DNA from: Gammaproteobacteria bacterium
Lineage (GTDB): Bacteria; Pseudomonadota; Gammaproteobacteria; Enterobacterales; Alteromonadaceae
DNA: 14,527 nucleotides
Assembly: GCA_027484495.1 (NCBI GenBank)
Contig: JAIXSW010000262.1
Span: forward strand, 1-14,527
Direction: 5' to 3'
In this document: piece after piece, positions 7,232 to 14,527 of the stretch
Layout: the number at the start of each line of letters is the position of its first letter
Position numbering within the stretch: the stretch's first letter is position 1
Notes under the pieces: generated by a model
Told to the model about the DNA's origin: nothing
The model's input: only the letters and a program-made list of their open reading frames with translations
The model's database searches: none
Made by a program: the position numbers and the translations under genes

Positions 7232-7311
7232 ACTGACACCCCGCTCAAGTACCAGCCTTGTGCAGCTTATTCGGTGGCTGCCGTGCGCCGATTTTGCGTT
7301 TGGGTAAAATT

Positions 7312-7341
7312 TTGCTTTCAGTTCAGTATGTTCAGAATACT
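7312..7341 (+). promoter_or_regulatory. candidate promoter for the binding-protein/porin unit
   Basis: TTGCTT (7312-7317), an 18-base spacer and AATACT (7336-7341) form a modest sigma-70-like pair about 45 bases before the ATG at 7386. Three of six and four of six consensus positions are matched, so this alone is weak. Its value comes from the palindrome lying across the spacer and -10. Confidence 0.25.
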
Positions 7342-7342
7342 G
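7324..7342 (+). promoter_or_regulatory. 19-base palindrome, possible operator
   Basis: CAGTAT, 7 bases, ATACTG: a perfect 6-bp inverted repeat centred in the upstream region of the 7386 gene and overlapping the proposed -10. The size and position suit a dimeric repressor or activator site. A direct repeat GTTCAG (7321-7326 and 7330-7335) overlaps it. The binding protein is unknown. Confidence 0.35.
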
Positions 7343-7385
7343 GTCTACACTTCAAAAAAGTTGTAAGGCCAGCGTGGAGCTTAAA

Positions 7386-7793
7386 ATGAAGAAAATTCTT
7401 TGGGTGCCTTTGGCACTGTTCAGTGCGTCCGTTTTCGCCGAAGTTGCAGTCGTTGTTCATCCGTCCAATGCTGCAGCGTTAAATCCTGAAGCCATAGCGC
7501 AAATTTACCTTGGACGCAGTAAAAGCTTCCCGGATGGCAAAGCTGCATTACCCTTAGGTCAGGCAGAAGGCAGTAAAACTACAGAACAATTTAATCAGAA
7601 GGTGCTGAATAAATCCGGCAGTCAGATTAAAGCCTATTGGTCCAAGCTGGTATTTACCGGCAAAGGCACACCACCGAAAGAGATCAGCACCGATGCAGAA
7701 ATGCTGGAACTGGTCAGTCAGAATCCCAGTGTTATTGGTTATGTCGACAAAGCATCTGTCACCGATAAAGTCAAAGTGTTGGCAACGTTCTGA
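7386..7793 (+). CDS. small exported PstS-like substrate-binding family protein
   Basis: A 135-aa protein with a clear signal peptide (MKKILWVPLALFSASVFA, cleavage after residue 18), leaving about 117 mature periplasmic residues. The mature part resembles the phosphate-type periplasmic binding protein superfamily: VVVHPSNAAALNPEAIAQIY at the start, YLGRSKSFPDGKAALPL, a central QFNQKVLNKSGSQIKAYWSK, the FTGKGTPPKE turn, and NPSVIGYVDK near the end. Full PstS proteins are about 320-350 aa, so this is a half-size form, perhaps a single lobe. No permease or ATPase gene is nearby, so a role in classical ABC import is unproven; it could be a sensor or scavenging partner. GGAG at 7376-7379 lies 6 bases before the ATG at 7386, which I prefer to the in-frame GTG at 7374. 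The porin gene follows after 40 bases and is probably cotranscribed. Confidence 0.82.
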   Translation: MKKILWVPLALFSASVFAEVAVVVHPSNAAALNPEAIAQIYLGRSKSFPDGKAALPLGQAEGSKTTEQFNQKVLNKSGSQIKAYWSKLVFTGKGTPPKEISTDAEMLELVSQNPSVIGYVDKASVTDKVKVLATF

Positions 7794-7833
7794 GTCGCAG
7801 AGCTAGCCTTCTACTATTGCCGGAGTAAACAAC

Positions 7834-8979
7834 ATGAATTGGCTGAATCCTAAGCAGCAGGCCTTGCCTTTGCTTGCATGTGCGCTTTTTGCCGGTAATG
7901 GGCAAGCGGCGGAGTTTAACTGGAGTGGGTTTATGACGCTGGCTGCCGGCAAAACGCTGAGCGGCTCGGTGCAGGGACAAAATGAAGTCGGGATTAATTG
8001 CCCTTGTATGATTTCCGATTTTTCGCAGTCGGGTGTCATTGACAGCAGTTGGGATTTTGCTGCCGACTCGAAATTGGGTCTGCAAGGCAATATACAGCTG
8101 TCGGAACAGCTCAGTTTGACCGCGCAGGTGGTCAGTCGCGGCGCCCGTGACTGGGATCCCAATCTGGAGTGGGTCTACGCCGGCTGGCAACTCGGCGACA
8201 ATGATCTATTGCAGGTTGGCCGCAAACGCTTACCACTGTTTTACTATTCAGAACAACAGGATGTCAGCTTCACTTACCCTTGGGTGCATCTGCCACCACA
8301 AACCTATGGCTGGGAAGCGGTTAATTACAACGGGATCAACTGGAATCATAGCTTCCAGGCCGGTGACTGGAGTGGTTTGGTCAATACCTTTGCCGGCAGC
8401 GAAACTCGTAAAGACAATGATTACATGAAAATTTATAACGGCATCGACAGTGAAACCGATACGCGCTGGCGCAAAATCATTGGCGCAGAAGTGCTGATGA
8501 ACCGCGACTGGTTTGAAGGCCGTCTGATGCTGATGAAGTCCGAGACACAAAGTCGTCTGGTCAGTGACAATGAAGACTGGTCCGCGCCTGCCGAGCAAAT
8601 GTTGTTTGGCGCATCCGGGCTGGTGGATTATCAGGACTGGATTTTCAGCGCTGAGTTGTTTTTCTCTGACCGAACCGAGTCCTATGGCCGTGATTTGGCT
8701 TATACCCTGACGACCGGCAAAAGGCTCGATGGCTGGGCCTGGTATTTGACGCACGGTTTGTATCAGCAAAAAATCAATGCAGTGAATCCGCTGGAATTGA
8801 CCGCAGACGAGGATCAGGAAAAACACCGGTTATCCTCTGCCGTTGTGCGGTTTGACGTCAGCTCTGCGGCTGCTGTCAAAATACAGCTGGATCACTGGCA
8901 GGATGGTGGTGGTCAGTGGTTTAAACAAACTTACGGCGATGCCAATGCGCTAAACATCAGTTACGACCGCGTGTTCTGA
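7834..8979 (+). CDS. outer-membrane beta-barrel porin
   Basis: A 381-aa protein with a signal peptide (residues 1 to about 26, ending GQAA before EFNWSGF). The body is rich in alternating hydrophobic and aromatic strands, such as LGLQGNIQLSEQLSLTAQVV, LEWVYAGWQLGDNDLLQVGR and DWSGLVNTFAG, and it ends in phenylalanine (ISYDRVF), the usual barrel-insertion signal. The segment VGRKRLPLFYYSEQQD followed by YPWVHLPPQTYG resembles a conserved stretch of proteobacterial porin-like proteins. Substrate is not evident. GGAG lies 8 bases before ATG, and the gene is 40 bases behind the small PstS-like gene, so the two likely form an operon supplying outer-membrane passage and a periplasmic binder. Mature residues C56 and C58 (NCPC) are unusual for a barrel protein. 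A hairpin follows the stop. Confidence 0.78.
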   Translation: MNWLNPKQQALPLLACALFAGNGQAAEFNWSGFMTLAAGKTLSGSVQGQNEVGINCPCMISDFSQSGVIDSSWDFAADSKLGLQGNIQLSEQLSLTAQVVSRGARDWDPNLEWVYAGWQLGDNDLLQVGRKRLPLFYYSEQQDVSFTYPWVHLPPQTYGWEAVNYNGINWNHSFQAGDWSGLVNTFAGSETRKDNDYMKIYNGIDSETDTRWRKIIGAEVLMNRDWFEGRLMLMKSETQSRLVSDNEDWSAPAEQMLFGASGLVDYQDWIFSAELFFSDRTESYGRDLAYTLTTGKRLDGWAWYLTHGLYQQKINAVNPLELTADEDQEKHRLSSAVVRFDVSSAAAVKIQLDHWQDGGGQWFKQTYGDANALNISYDRVF

Positions 8980-8985
8980 GCAAGA

Positions 8986-9014
8986 CCGGCAGCGCTCAAA
9001 ACAAGCGCTGCCGG
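8986..9014. terminator. hairpin between convergent genes
   Basis: An 11-bp perfect stem (8986-8996 with 9004-9014, GC-rich) with a 7-base loop lies 6 bases past the porin stop and contains the stop codon of the convergent EamA gene (8996-8998). Neither strand has a following U-run, so it is a possible bidirectional but non-canonical terminator or 3'-end stabiliser. Confidence 0.45.
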
Positions 9015-9859
9015 CTCGTGACATAACCGGCATAAAAGATAATCAATACACCAGCAAACCAGGCCATTGACACTGGCTCCTGCCAGAACAAATAACCAAA
9101 CAATCCGGCAAAGATTACGCTGCTGTACGTCCACATGCCGATATCGCTGGCGGGTGCTAAGGCATAAGCACGGGTCATGGCCATTTGTCCGGCGGCGGCC
9201 AATACGCCCATCCCGGCAAAAGCCCACCAGGCGACTGCCGGCAACGGATGCCAGTCAAATGGCACCGGAATAAAGGAAATAATGGCTGTCAGCAGAGAGA
9301 AATAAAACACGATGCGGGCGGCGGGTTCGGTATCTGACATATAACGGATGGTAGTTTTCGTCACTGCAACCAGCACTGCTGACAACAATCCAATCGCCAA
9401 CATCAACCAATTACCCGGAGCGCCACTGACCGGGATCGCAATAAAGACGCCAATAAAACCTAAACCAATGGCAAACAACGTTAAACGACTCGGCCGTTCA
9501 TTTAACCAGAAGCGGGCAATAATGGGTACGACAAAAGGCGAGAGCAGTAACACCAGCATCGCCTGTGCTAACGGTAACTGGCTGATCACGTAGAAAAAAC
9601 AGTACATGGAAATGATGCCGGTCGTGGCACGGCTCAGATGTAAATACCAGCGGTCGGTTTTTAGTATTTGCACGCCTTGCAGGTAGATCCACGGCAGCAT
9701 AACCAGCAGCGCAAAAAAGTTGCGAAAAAACACCACCTGCACCTGGCTGGCCGATTCACTGGTCAGTTTAACCAGTGCGCCGATACCGGCAAAACAGGCT
9801 TCAGCTAATAACAATAGGGTAGCGGCCAGATAGAGTTGGGAGGGCTTCACTGCGTTCAA
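8996..9859 (-). CDS. EamA/DMT-family transporter
   Basis: A 287-aa inner-membrane protein of the drug/metabolite transporter superfamily, built of two EamA repeats (about 8-140 and 150-282) with about ten hydrophobic helices. Family features include FFRNFFALLVMLPW, an LPLAQAMLVLLLSP segment and WLNERPS in repeat one, and ALAPASDIGMWTYSSVIFAG and FWQEPVSMAWFAGVLIIF in repeat two. Such proteins usually export metabolites or amino-acid-like compounds; the substrate cannot be read here. The longest reading starts with TTG at 9857-9859, which overlaps the TGA of the upstream sensor gene as TTGA; GTG at codon 4 is an alternative and no nearby ATG exists. No clear Shine-Dalgarno is seen, so translation probably depends on coupling to the sensor gene. 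Confidence 0.88.
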   Translation of the reverse strand: MNAVKPSQLYLAATLLLLAEACFAGIGALVKLTSESASQVQVVFFRNFFALLVMLPWIYLQGVQILKTDRWYLHLSRATTGIISMYCFFYVISQLPLAQAMLVLLLSPFVVPIIARFWLNERPSRLTLFAIGLGFIGVFIAIPVSGAPGNWLMLAIGLLSAVLVAVTKTTIRYMSDTEPAARIVFYFSLLTAIISFIPVPFDWHPLPAVAWWAFAGMGVLAAAGQMAMTRAYALAPASDIGMWTYSSVIFAGLFGYLFWQEPVSMAWFAGVLIIFYAGYVTSRQRLF

Positions 9860-12800
9860 TTTTGCTGCAGCTTGTGGATCAGTTGATCTGCCGCCATCGG
9901 TTTACCAAAAAGATACCCTTGGATTAAATGACAACCACGCTGGCTGAAAAATGCCAGTTGCTGCTCTGTCTCAACGCCTTCGGCCACACAATACATTCCA
10001 AGGCTGCTGGCCATGCTCAACATGGCGTCGATAATGGTTTCATCATTGCGATCGATACCGATATCTTTGACAAAGCTGCGGTCAATTTTGATGCCGTCTA
10101 TTGGCAATTCTTTCAGATATTTCAGCGAGGAATAACCGGTGCCAAAATCGTCCAACGCCAGCTGCACACCCAATTCACTCAGCGCCAGCATCGTCGCGAT
10201 GGCACTTTCGTGATCCTGCATCAGCGCACTTTCGGTCACTTCAAAACGCAGGCAACTGGCCGGTAACTGATATTGCGCCAATAACGCCGCGGTTTCCAAA
10301 GCCAGATTTTCCTGTTCCAGGTGGCTGGGCGACAGATTCACTGACACATAAAGCGGAAAACCAGCCTGATGCCAGCGCTGCAGATCCGCCAGCGCCCGCA
10401 CCAGCAACGCCTGTGTCATTGGCACTATCAGCCTTAAATCTTCCGCCAGCGGAATAAAATCATTTGGTGGCACTAACCGGTCGCTGTCCTGCCAGCGCAT
10501 CAGCACTTCGACCCCGACAATTTTCTGTTGCACGCTGTCGTAGATCGGCTGGTAATAATTCAGGAATTCATTGTGTTGCCAGGCGCTGCGCAGCCGGGTT
10601 TCCCGCGCCAGTTGCATGTGCGCTTTATCATTCATTTCCTGAATAAAAAACTGGAAGTTATTACGACCAAGATCTTTTGCATGGTACATCGCAACGTCAG
10701 CGTGTTTCAGTAGCTCGCCGGCGTCAGCCGCGTCTTCCGGATACACCGCGATACCAATACTGGGGGATACACTGACCGAATGCACACCAAGCTGCATCGG
10801 TTCGCCGATTGATTTCAACATTTTGCGCGCAACATGGCTGATATTGTCGTCGTTTTTATAGCTTTCCAACAGCACGACAAATTCATCGCCGCCTAACCGG
10901 GCCACAGTATCAGTCAGCCGTAAAATGCTGCTCAGACGCTTCGCGACTTGTTTTAGCAATAAGTCACCGATGTCATGACCCAGACTGTCATTGATCTGTT
11001 TAAACCGATCCAAATCGATAAAACAAAGTGCCAGCGAGCGTTTTTCCCGTTTGGCGGTTTCAATACCGTGCAGAATGCGGGCCATCAGCAGTGCGCGGTT
11101 TGGCAAGCCGGTCAGCGCATCGTAGTTCGCCAGATAACGCAGATCATCTTCGGCTTGTTTCTGTGCGGTGATATCGGTGAACACTAATACATAAAAATCG
11201 ACCCGCTCGTCGTCACCCACCGCGCTGATATTTAATAGAGTGGGGCGCTCGGTGCCGTCCGGGCTTAAGACCAGCTCTTCACCTTGCCAGTGCTGATTGG
11301 CCTGCATACCACTGAGCAGGCGCGTGTAAAAACGCCGTCTGCTCAGACTGATGCCCAGTTCATGCACACGAGGATTGCTGAGATAATCATCCATGTTGCC
11401 AAAAACATCGGCAAACGACTGGTTGGCGGCGAGAACCCGTTGCTCTGGGTCGAGCAATACCACCCAATCGCGGGTTTGCTGGAAGGCTTCGCCAAATAAC
11501 CGCGCTTTTTCTTTGGTTGCGCGTGTTTCGGTGATATTGCTGTAGGTGCCGATGACCCGTAAGGCCTGACTACTGTTGGTCTCTGTCACTTTGCCGATAT
11601 CGCGGAACCACAACCAACTGCCATTTTTGTGCTGCATGCGATAGGTAAAATCAAAACTGCGATCAGGTGCACTGACAAACTTACTCCAGGCCTGTTGATA
11701 GCTTTCGCGATCGTCCGGATGGATTAGGGCCAGATGTTGTTGCATCGACAGTGGGTTTAACTCTTCGCTGTAACCGAGCATCGCGTGCACACGCTGGGCA
11801 TACATGCTGTTTTTAGGCACCAGATAATCCCACACGCCGCTGTTGACAGCTTCCAGTGCCTGTTTAAGCCGCTGCTCACTGGCCTTTACCTTGTAATGCG
11901 CCTGCGCCAGCAAGCGCTTTTGTGCCAAACGATTGTGCTGCCATAAAAATAACAGGATCAGCGCGAGCACGGCATAGCTGGCCAGGGCTGCCGGCGAATA
12001 CCAGGGCGCCGGATCGATACGCAGAGTTAACACTGCTGTGTCACTTTCCAGCCCGTTGTGGGGGGAAACCGCTTTGACATGAAAGGTATAGAGGCCAGGT
12101 TCTAGCTGCGGAAAAGTGACACTGGCGTTGTGTTGCTGTGGAAAGCGAATGTCCCGGTTGCCTTCGAGCCAGAACTTATACTGAATTTTGTCATTATCAC
12201 GGAAATTCAACGCGGAGAAACTGACCTCAATGCCGAGGCTATCATAAGCAAACCGGAACGACGCGCCGTTGAGATTGCTCAGCGACGTGGACTTCGCCTG
12301 ATTCATTGCGCCGATATGGGTAATAGCAATCACAGGTTTTAGCGGTGTTTCTACCAGCTCAGCCGGGTTAAACCAGGTGACACCGGCATTGGTGCCATAC
12401 GCCAGATTACCGTTGGACAATTTCAGACTGGCGGCATAAGTGAACTCGCTGCCGGACAGGCCATCATTTTTGTCGAATGGTTCCAGTCGCAGCGTGGCCG
12501 GATCGAGCCGGGTAAGACCTTGTTGGCTGGCAAACCACAACTGGCCGTTCAAATCAGTTTCACAGGAATAGATGGCGTTATTAGGTAAACCGTTTTGCTT
12601 ATGCAAATGATGTTTTAGTTTTAACTGTTGCCCATCAAAACCCAGTAAACCCAGGCCACTGATGGTAAACCACAGATCACCGCGACCATCGACACACATT
12701 TTATCGGCCTGGCGGGCAAGACCTGGCTGATAAGGCATCGCTTCATAGATTTTCTGCACACTGCGGTCGCGCTGATTAAACAACCAAATCCGATCGGATG

Positions 12801-14394
12801 CGCTGAAAAAAATCTGTTCTGGATGCTTTGGACGCTGACCGAGGAAACGACCTGCGCGATGGGTCGGCTCGGCGAGTTTTAACTCAGGGAAAGGCGTCAA
12901 TGAGCCGTCAGCGGGTTGATAACGATAATAATCTTCGGCGTTGTAGTACCAGAAGGCCCCATCAGGGTCGCGCCAGTGACCTGCAGCCTGGAGCTGGATC
13001 AGCGGTTGCTGCTGGCCGTCTTGCAGCGGTAGCGGTAAAAATTCAGCACTGTTGGCAGAGAACAGATGCAATGAGTTGCCACTTCGTAGCCAGAGTTTGT
13101 CAGCGTTGTCCGGATAAATGCGCGCTACAATCCGCGAAAACAGGGCGGGTAACGGCTCCGGGTAGGCCAAATCCTGTACAGCGCCTGACGGCAAATCCAG
13201 CCGTTTTAAACCATTGATGGTGCCGAGCACCAGCTGATTCGCCGGGCTTTCGGCCAGCGCCAAAACCGCTCTGGGGCTGTATCCGGCTGGCTGAGCAGAC
13301 ATCACCTGTTCAGCAGGCGGCATGGCAAGTCGGACATGATTAAAGTGCGTACTGCGGGGGTGCCAGTAATAGGCGCCTTGTAATCGACTGGCCAGCCAAA
13401 AGCCGCCATCTGGTGTGCGGACCAGATCGGTAATGCTGTCCTGATCCACTTCATGCACGCTATCGGTAAAACGCCAAAGTAATTCCGCCTGCGCGACGCC
13501 GGGTGTGGCCAGATACAGGCCTTTAGTGGTGCCAAGTAAAAGTTTGTCGAAGTACGGCAGTACTTTATTAATCTGCAAATCAGTTAAAATTGGTGCTGTG
13601 ACAATGGGCGCTGCCGCACTCTGGCGCAACTGTGCTTCAGTCAGTTGATAGAATTGATTGCCGATAGCGAGGTAGAGCAGATCATGGCCGACTTCCAGCG
13701 ATCGGACTATCTGTCCGCCGCGTTCATTACTTTGTGTGGTCAGCGCAACCTGCCAGTGCTGCTGAGTTTTTAAATCATAGACATAGAGACCGCGTGTGGT
13801 GCCGATGAGCAGTAACTGATTAAACTTTTTCAGCAAACGTACCCGCGACATCAGGCTATTACCGCCATCAAATTCAAAAATCTGCGTCAGTTGTTTGCCG
13901 GGTAATTGCAGTTGGTAGACCGCTTTATTAATCGCCAGCAGCAGTAAATCGGGTTGTTGTTCAATCACATCAAACAGTTGCGGGATAGTGTCGCTTTCCA
14001 GTTGCTGCAGGGGCGTCAGCAGTTCTGCCTCTGACGTCTGTAGATCGACCTGATACAACCCCTGATTCTTTGCCGCGACAAAAAAGCGTTGCTGACTGTC
14101 CTCCAGTACCTGAGCAATATCCAGTTCAACCTGTGTTTCACCGGCCAAAGGCAATTGCTGCACTTTATAGGCATCATACCGGTTCAGTCCCCGGTCGGTA
14201 GCCAGCCACAAAAAGCCGGTTTTATCGATATGCAGACGATTGATGGTACCGCTGATCAGCCCCTGCTCAGTGGTGAGGGGCGCAAGAAGCGGTGGATTTG
14301 CCTGTTCAGGACGCGCGGTCGCGGATTGCAGCGAAGACATGCCGATAAGCAACAACAGCAGGAAATGGCATAAATTGTGGCGTAGCACAGACAT
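9856..14394 (-). CDS. giant propeller-Y_Y_Y-PAS-PAS-GGDEF-EAL membrane sensor (c-di-GMP turnover)
   Basis: About 1512 aa from the ATG at 14394. Order: signal peptide (1-27, ends SATA); about 14 two-component-regulator propeller repeats (roughly 49-676, e.g. IDKTGFLWLATDRGLNRYD and DLNGQLWFASQQGLTRLD), enough for two seven-bladed propellers; Y_Y_Y domain (about 725-793); one membrane helix (about 797-819); two PAS domains (about 836-957 and 965-1078); GGDEF (about 1084-1250); EAL (about 1260-1508). The GGDEF motif is intact (1168-1172), with an RxxD inhibitory site (RLTD, 1159-1162) five residues before it. The EAL signature reads EVL (1296-1298), but the other catalytic residues are present: N1353, E1385, D1415/D1416 in DDFGTGYSSL, K1436, E1472 and Q1492. 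It should sense a periplasmic ligand and make and/or degrade c-di-GMP in the cytoplasm. The frame is open back to an ATG at 14496 (1546 aa), but the shorter start gives a classical signal peptide; no start has a good ribosome-binding site. Confidence 0.9.
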   Translation of the reverse strand: MSVLRHNLCHFLLLLLIGMSSLQSATARPEQANPPLLAPLTTEQGLISGTINRLHIDKTGFLWLATDRGLNRYDAYKVQQLPLAGETQVELDIAQVLEDSQQRFFVAAKNQGLYQVDLQTSEAELLTPLQQLESDTIPQLFDVIEQQPDLLLLAINKAVYQLQLPGKQLTQIFEFDGGNSLMSRVRLLKKFNQLLLIGTTRGLYVYDLKTQQHWQVALTTQSNERGGQIVRSLEVGHDLLYLAIGNQFYQLTEAQLRQSAAAPIVTAPILTDLQINKVLPYFDKLLLGTTKGLYLATPGVAQAELLWRFTDSVHEVDQDSITDLVRTPDGGFWLASRLQGAYYWHPRSTHFNHVRLAMPPAEQVMSAQPAGYSPRAVLALAESPANQLVLGTINGLKRLDLPSGAVQDLAYPEPLPALFSRIVARIYPDNADKLWLRSGNSLHLFSANSAEFLPLPLQDGQQQPLIQLQAAGHWRDPDGAFWYYNAEDYYRYQPADGSLTPFPELKLAEPTHRAGRFLGQRPKHPEQIFFSASDRIWLFNQRDRSVQKIYEAMPYQPGLARQADKMCVDGRGDLWFTISGLGLLGFDGQQLKLKHHLHKQNGLPNNAIYSCETDLNGQLWFASQQGLTRLDPATLRLEPFDKNDGLSGSEFTYAASLKLSNGNLAYGTNAGVTWFNPAELVETPLKPVIAITHIGAMNQAKSTSLSNLNGASFRFAYDSLGIEVSFSALNFRDNDKIQYKFWLEGNRDIRFPQQHNASVTFPQLEPGLYTFHVKAVSPHNGLESDTAVLTLRIDPAPWYSPAALASYAVLALILLFLWQHNRLAQKRLLAQAHYKVKASEQRLKQALEAVNSGVWDYLVPKNSMYAQRVHAMLGYSEELNPLSMQQHLALIHPDDRESYQQAWSKFVSAPDRSFDFTYRMQHKNGSWLWFRDIGKVTETNSSQALRVIGTYSNITETRATKEKARLFGEAFQQTRDWVVLLDPEQRVLAANQSFADVFGNMDDYLSNPRVHELGISLSRRRFYTRLLSGMQANQHWQGEELVLSPDGTERPTLLNISAVGDDERVDFYVLVFTDITAQKQAEDDLRYLANYDALTGLPNRALLMARILHGIETAKREKRSLALCFIDLDRFKQINDSLGHDIGDLLLKQVAKRLSSILRLTDTVARLGGDEFVVLLESYKNDDNISHVARKMLKSIGEPMQLGVHSVSVSPSIGIAVYPEDAADAGELLKHADVAMYHAKDLGRNNFQFFIQEMNDKAHMQLARETRLRSAWQHNEFLNYYQPIYDSVQQKIVGVEVLMRWQDSDRLVPPNDFIPLAEDLRLIVPMTQALLVRALADLQRWHQAGFPLYVSVNLSPSHLEQENLALETAALLAQYQLPASCLRFEVTESALMQDHESAIATMLALSELGVQLALDDFGTGYSSLKYLKELPIDGIKIDRSFVKDIGIDRNDETIIDAMLSMASSLGMYCVAEGVETEQQLAFFSQRGCHLIQGYLFGKPMAADQLIHKLQQN

Positions 14395-14527
14395 TTTTGT
14401 TGCCAATATTTTGACCAGCTGTTGAAGTATGGCGGCGAACATAACGCAGAAACTCATCAAAAGTCCAGTGGGATCCATCAGAAGGGCTGTGGCCATTGAT
14501 AGAGTAGGGTCAGCGCAAAACCGCAGC

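Noticed and set aside
7182..7373. Small RNA or riboswitch in the miaB/binding-protein gap
   Set aside because: Apart from the palindrome and candidate promoter elements I see no stable multi-stem structure or terminator in this stretch.
7870..7881. Possible lipobox LLAC (residues 13-16) in the porin signal peptide
   Set aside because: The hydrophobic core before the cysteine would be only about four residues, and a standard cleavage site follows at residues 25-26; a barrel ending in Phe is not expected to be lipidated.
7771..8190. Two - strand open frames across the start of the porin
   Set aside because: Both overlap the porin signal-peptide region antisense and show no ribosome-binding site or recognisable motif.
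8248..8826. 192-residue - strand open frame inside the porin gene
   Set aside because: Antisense shadow; the porin has a signal peptide, a ribosome-binding site and a C-terminal Phe, and this frame has none of the usual gene signs.
14395..14496. 34-residue N-terminal extension of the giant sensor
   Set aside because: Open and hydrophobic, so it cannot be excluded, but starting at 14394 gives a compact signal peptide ending in ATA, and the upstream ATGs have no better ribosome-binding site.

Overview
The window reads as ordinary chromosome of a gammaproteobacterium. The basis is the strong resemblance of MiaB, YbeZ, YbeY, CorC and Lnt to their enterobacterial counterparts, in the same gene order. 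An Alteromonadales-type marine or freshwater relative would fit, but that placement is an impression and not a measurement. No phage, insertion sequence, CRISPR array, tRNA or rRNA was seen.

Left part (1-1462): the tail of an unidentified + strand gene, then a cytochrome b561-type membrane protein (205-735, +). A convergent - strand gene follows (811-1359), encoding an envelope protein with a glycine zipper. A hairpin with a U-run on the - strand sits between these two genes. Another strong - strand terminator (1434-1462) separates the glycine-zipper gene from the operon upstream of it.

Centre (1495-7181, all -): the conserved block miaB - phoH/ybeZ - ybeY - corC/ybeX - lnt, transcribed right to left. 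It links tRNA modification, RNA/ribosome quality control and lipoprotein maturation. The 78-base miaB-phoH gap holds two hairpins and a sequence resembling a heat-shock (sigma-32) promoter just before phoH. This would match the heat-shock control known for ybeZYX in E. coli.

Right part (7182-14527): a two-gene + strand unit encodes a half-size, exported, PstS-like phosphate-binding-family protein and an outer-membrane beta-barrel porin. A 19-base palindrome lies in its upstream region. Convergent to it is a - strand pair: a giant (about 1500 aa) membrane sensor and an EamA-type transporter. The sensor has about 14 periplasmic propeller blades, a Y_Y_Y domain, one membrane segment, two PAS domains, GGDEF and EAL. 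The transporter gene overlaps the sensor gene by TTGA. The sensor is the most unusual gene here: it joins an extracytoplasmic ligand-sensing architecture, better known from hybrid two-component systems, to c-di-GMP turnover. Whether the sensor, transporter, porin and binding protein form one pathway is inference from proximity only.
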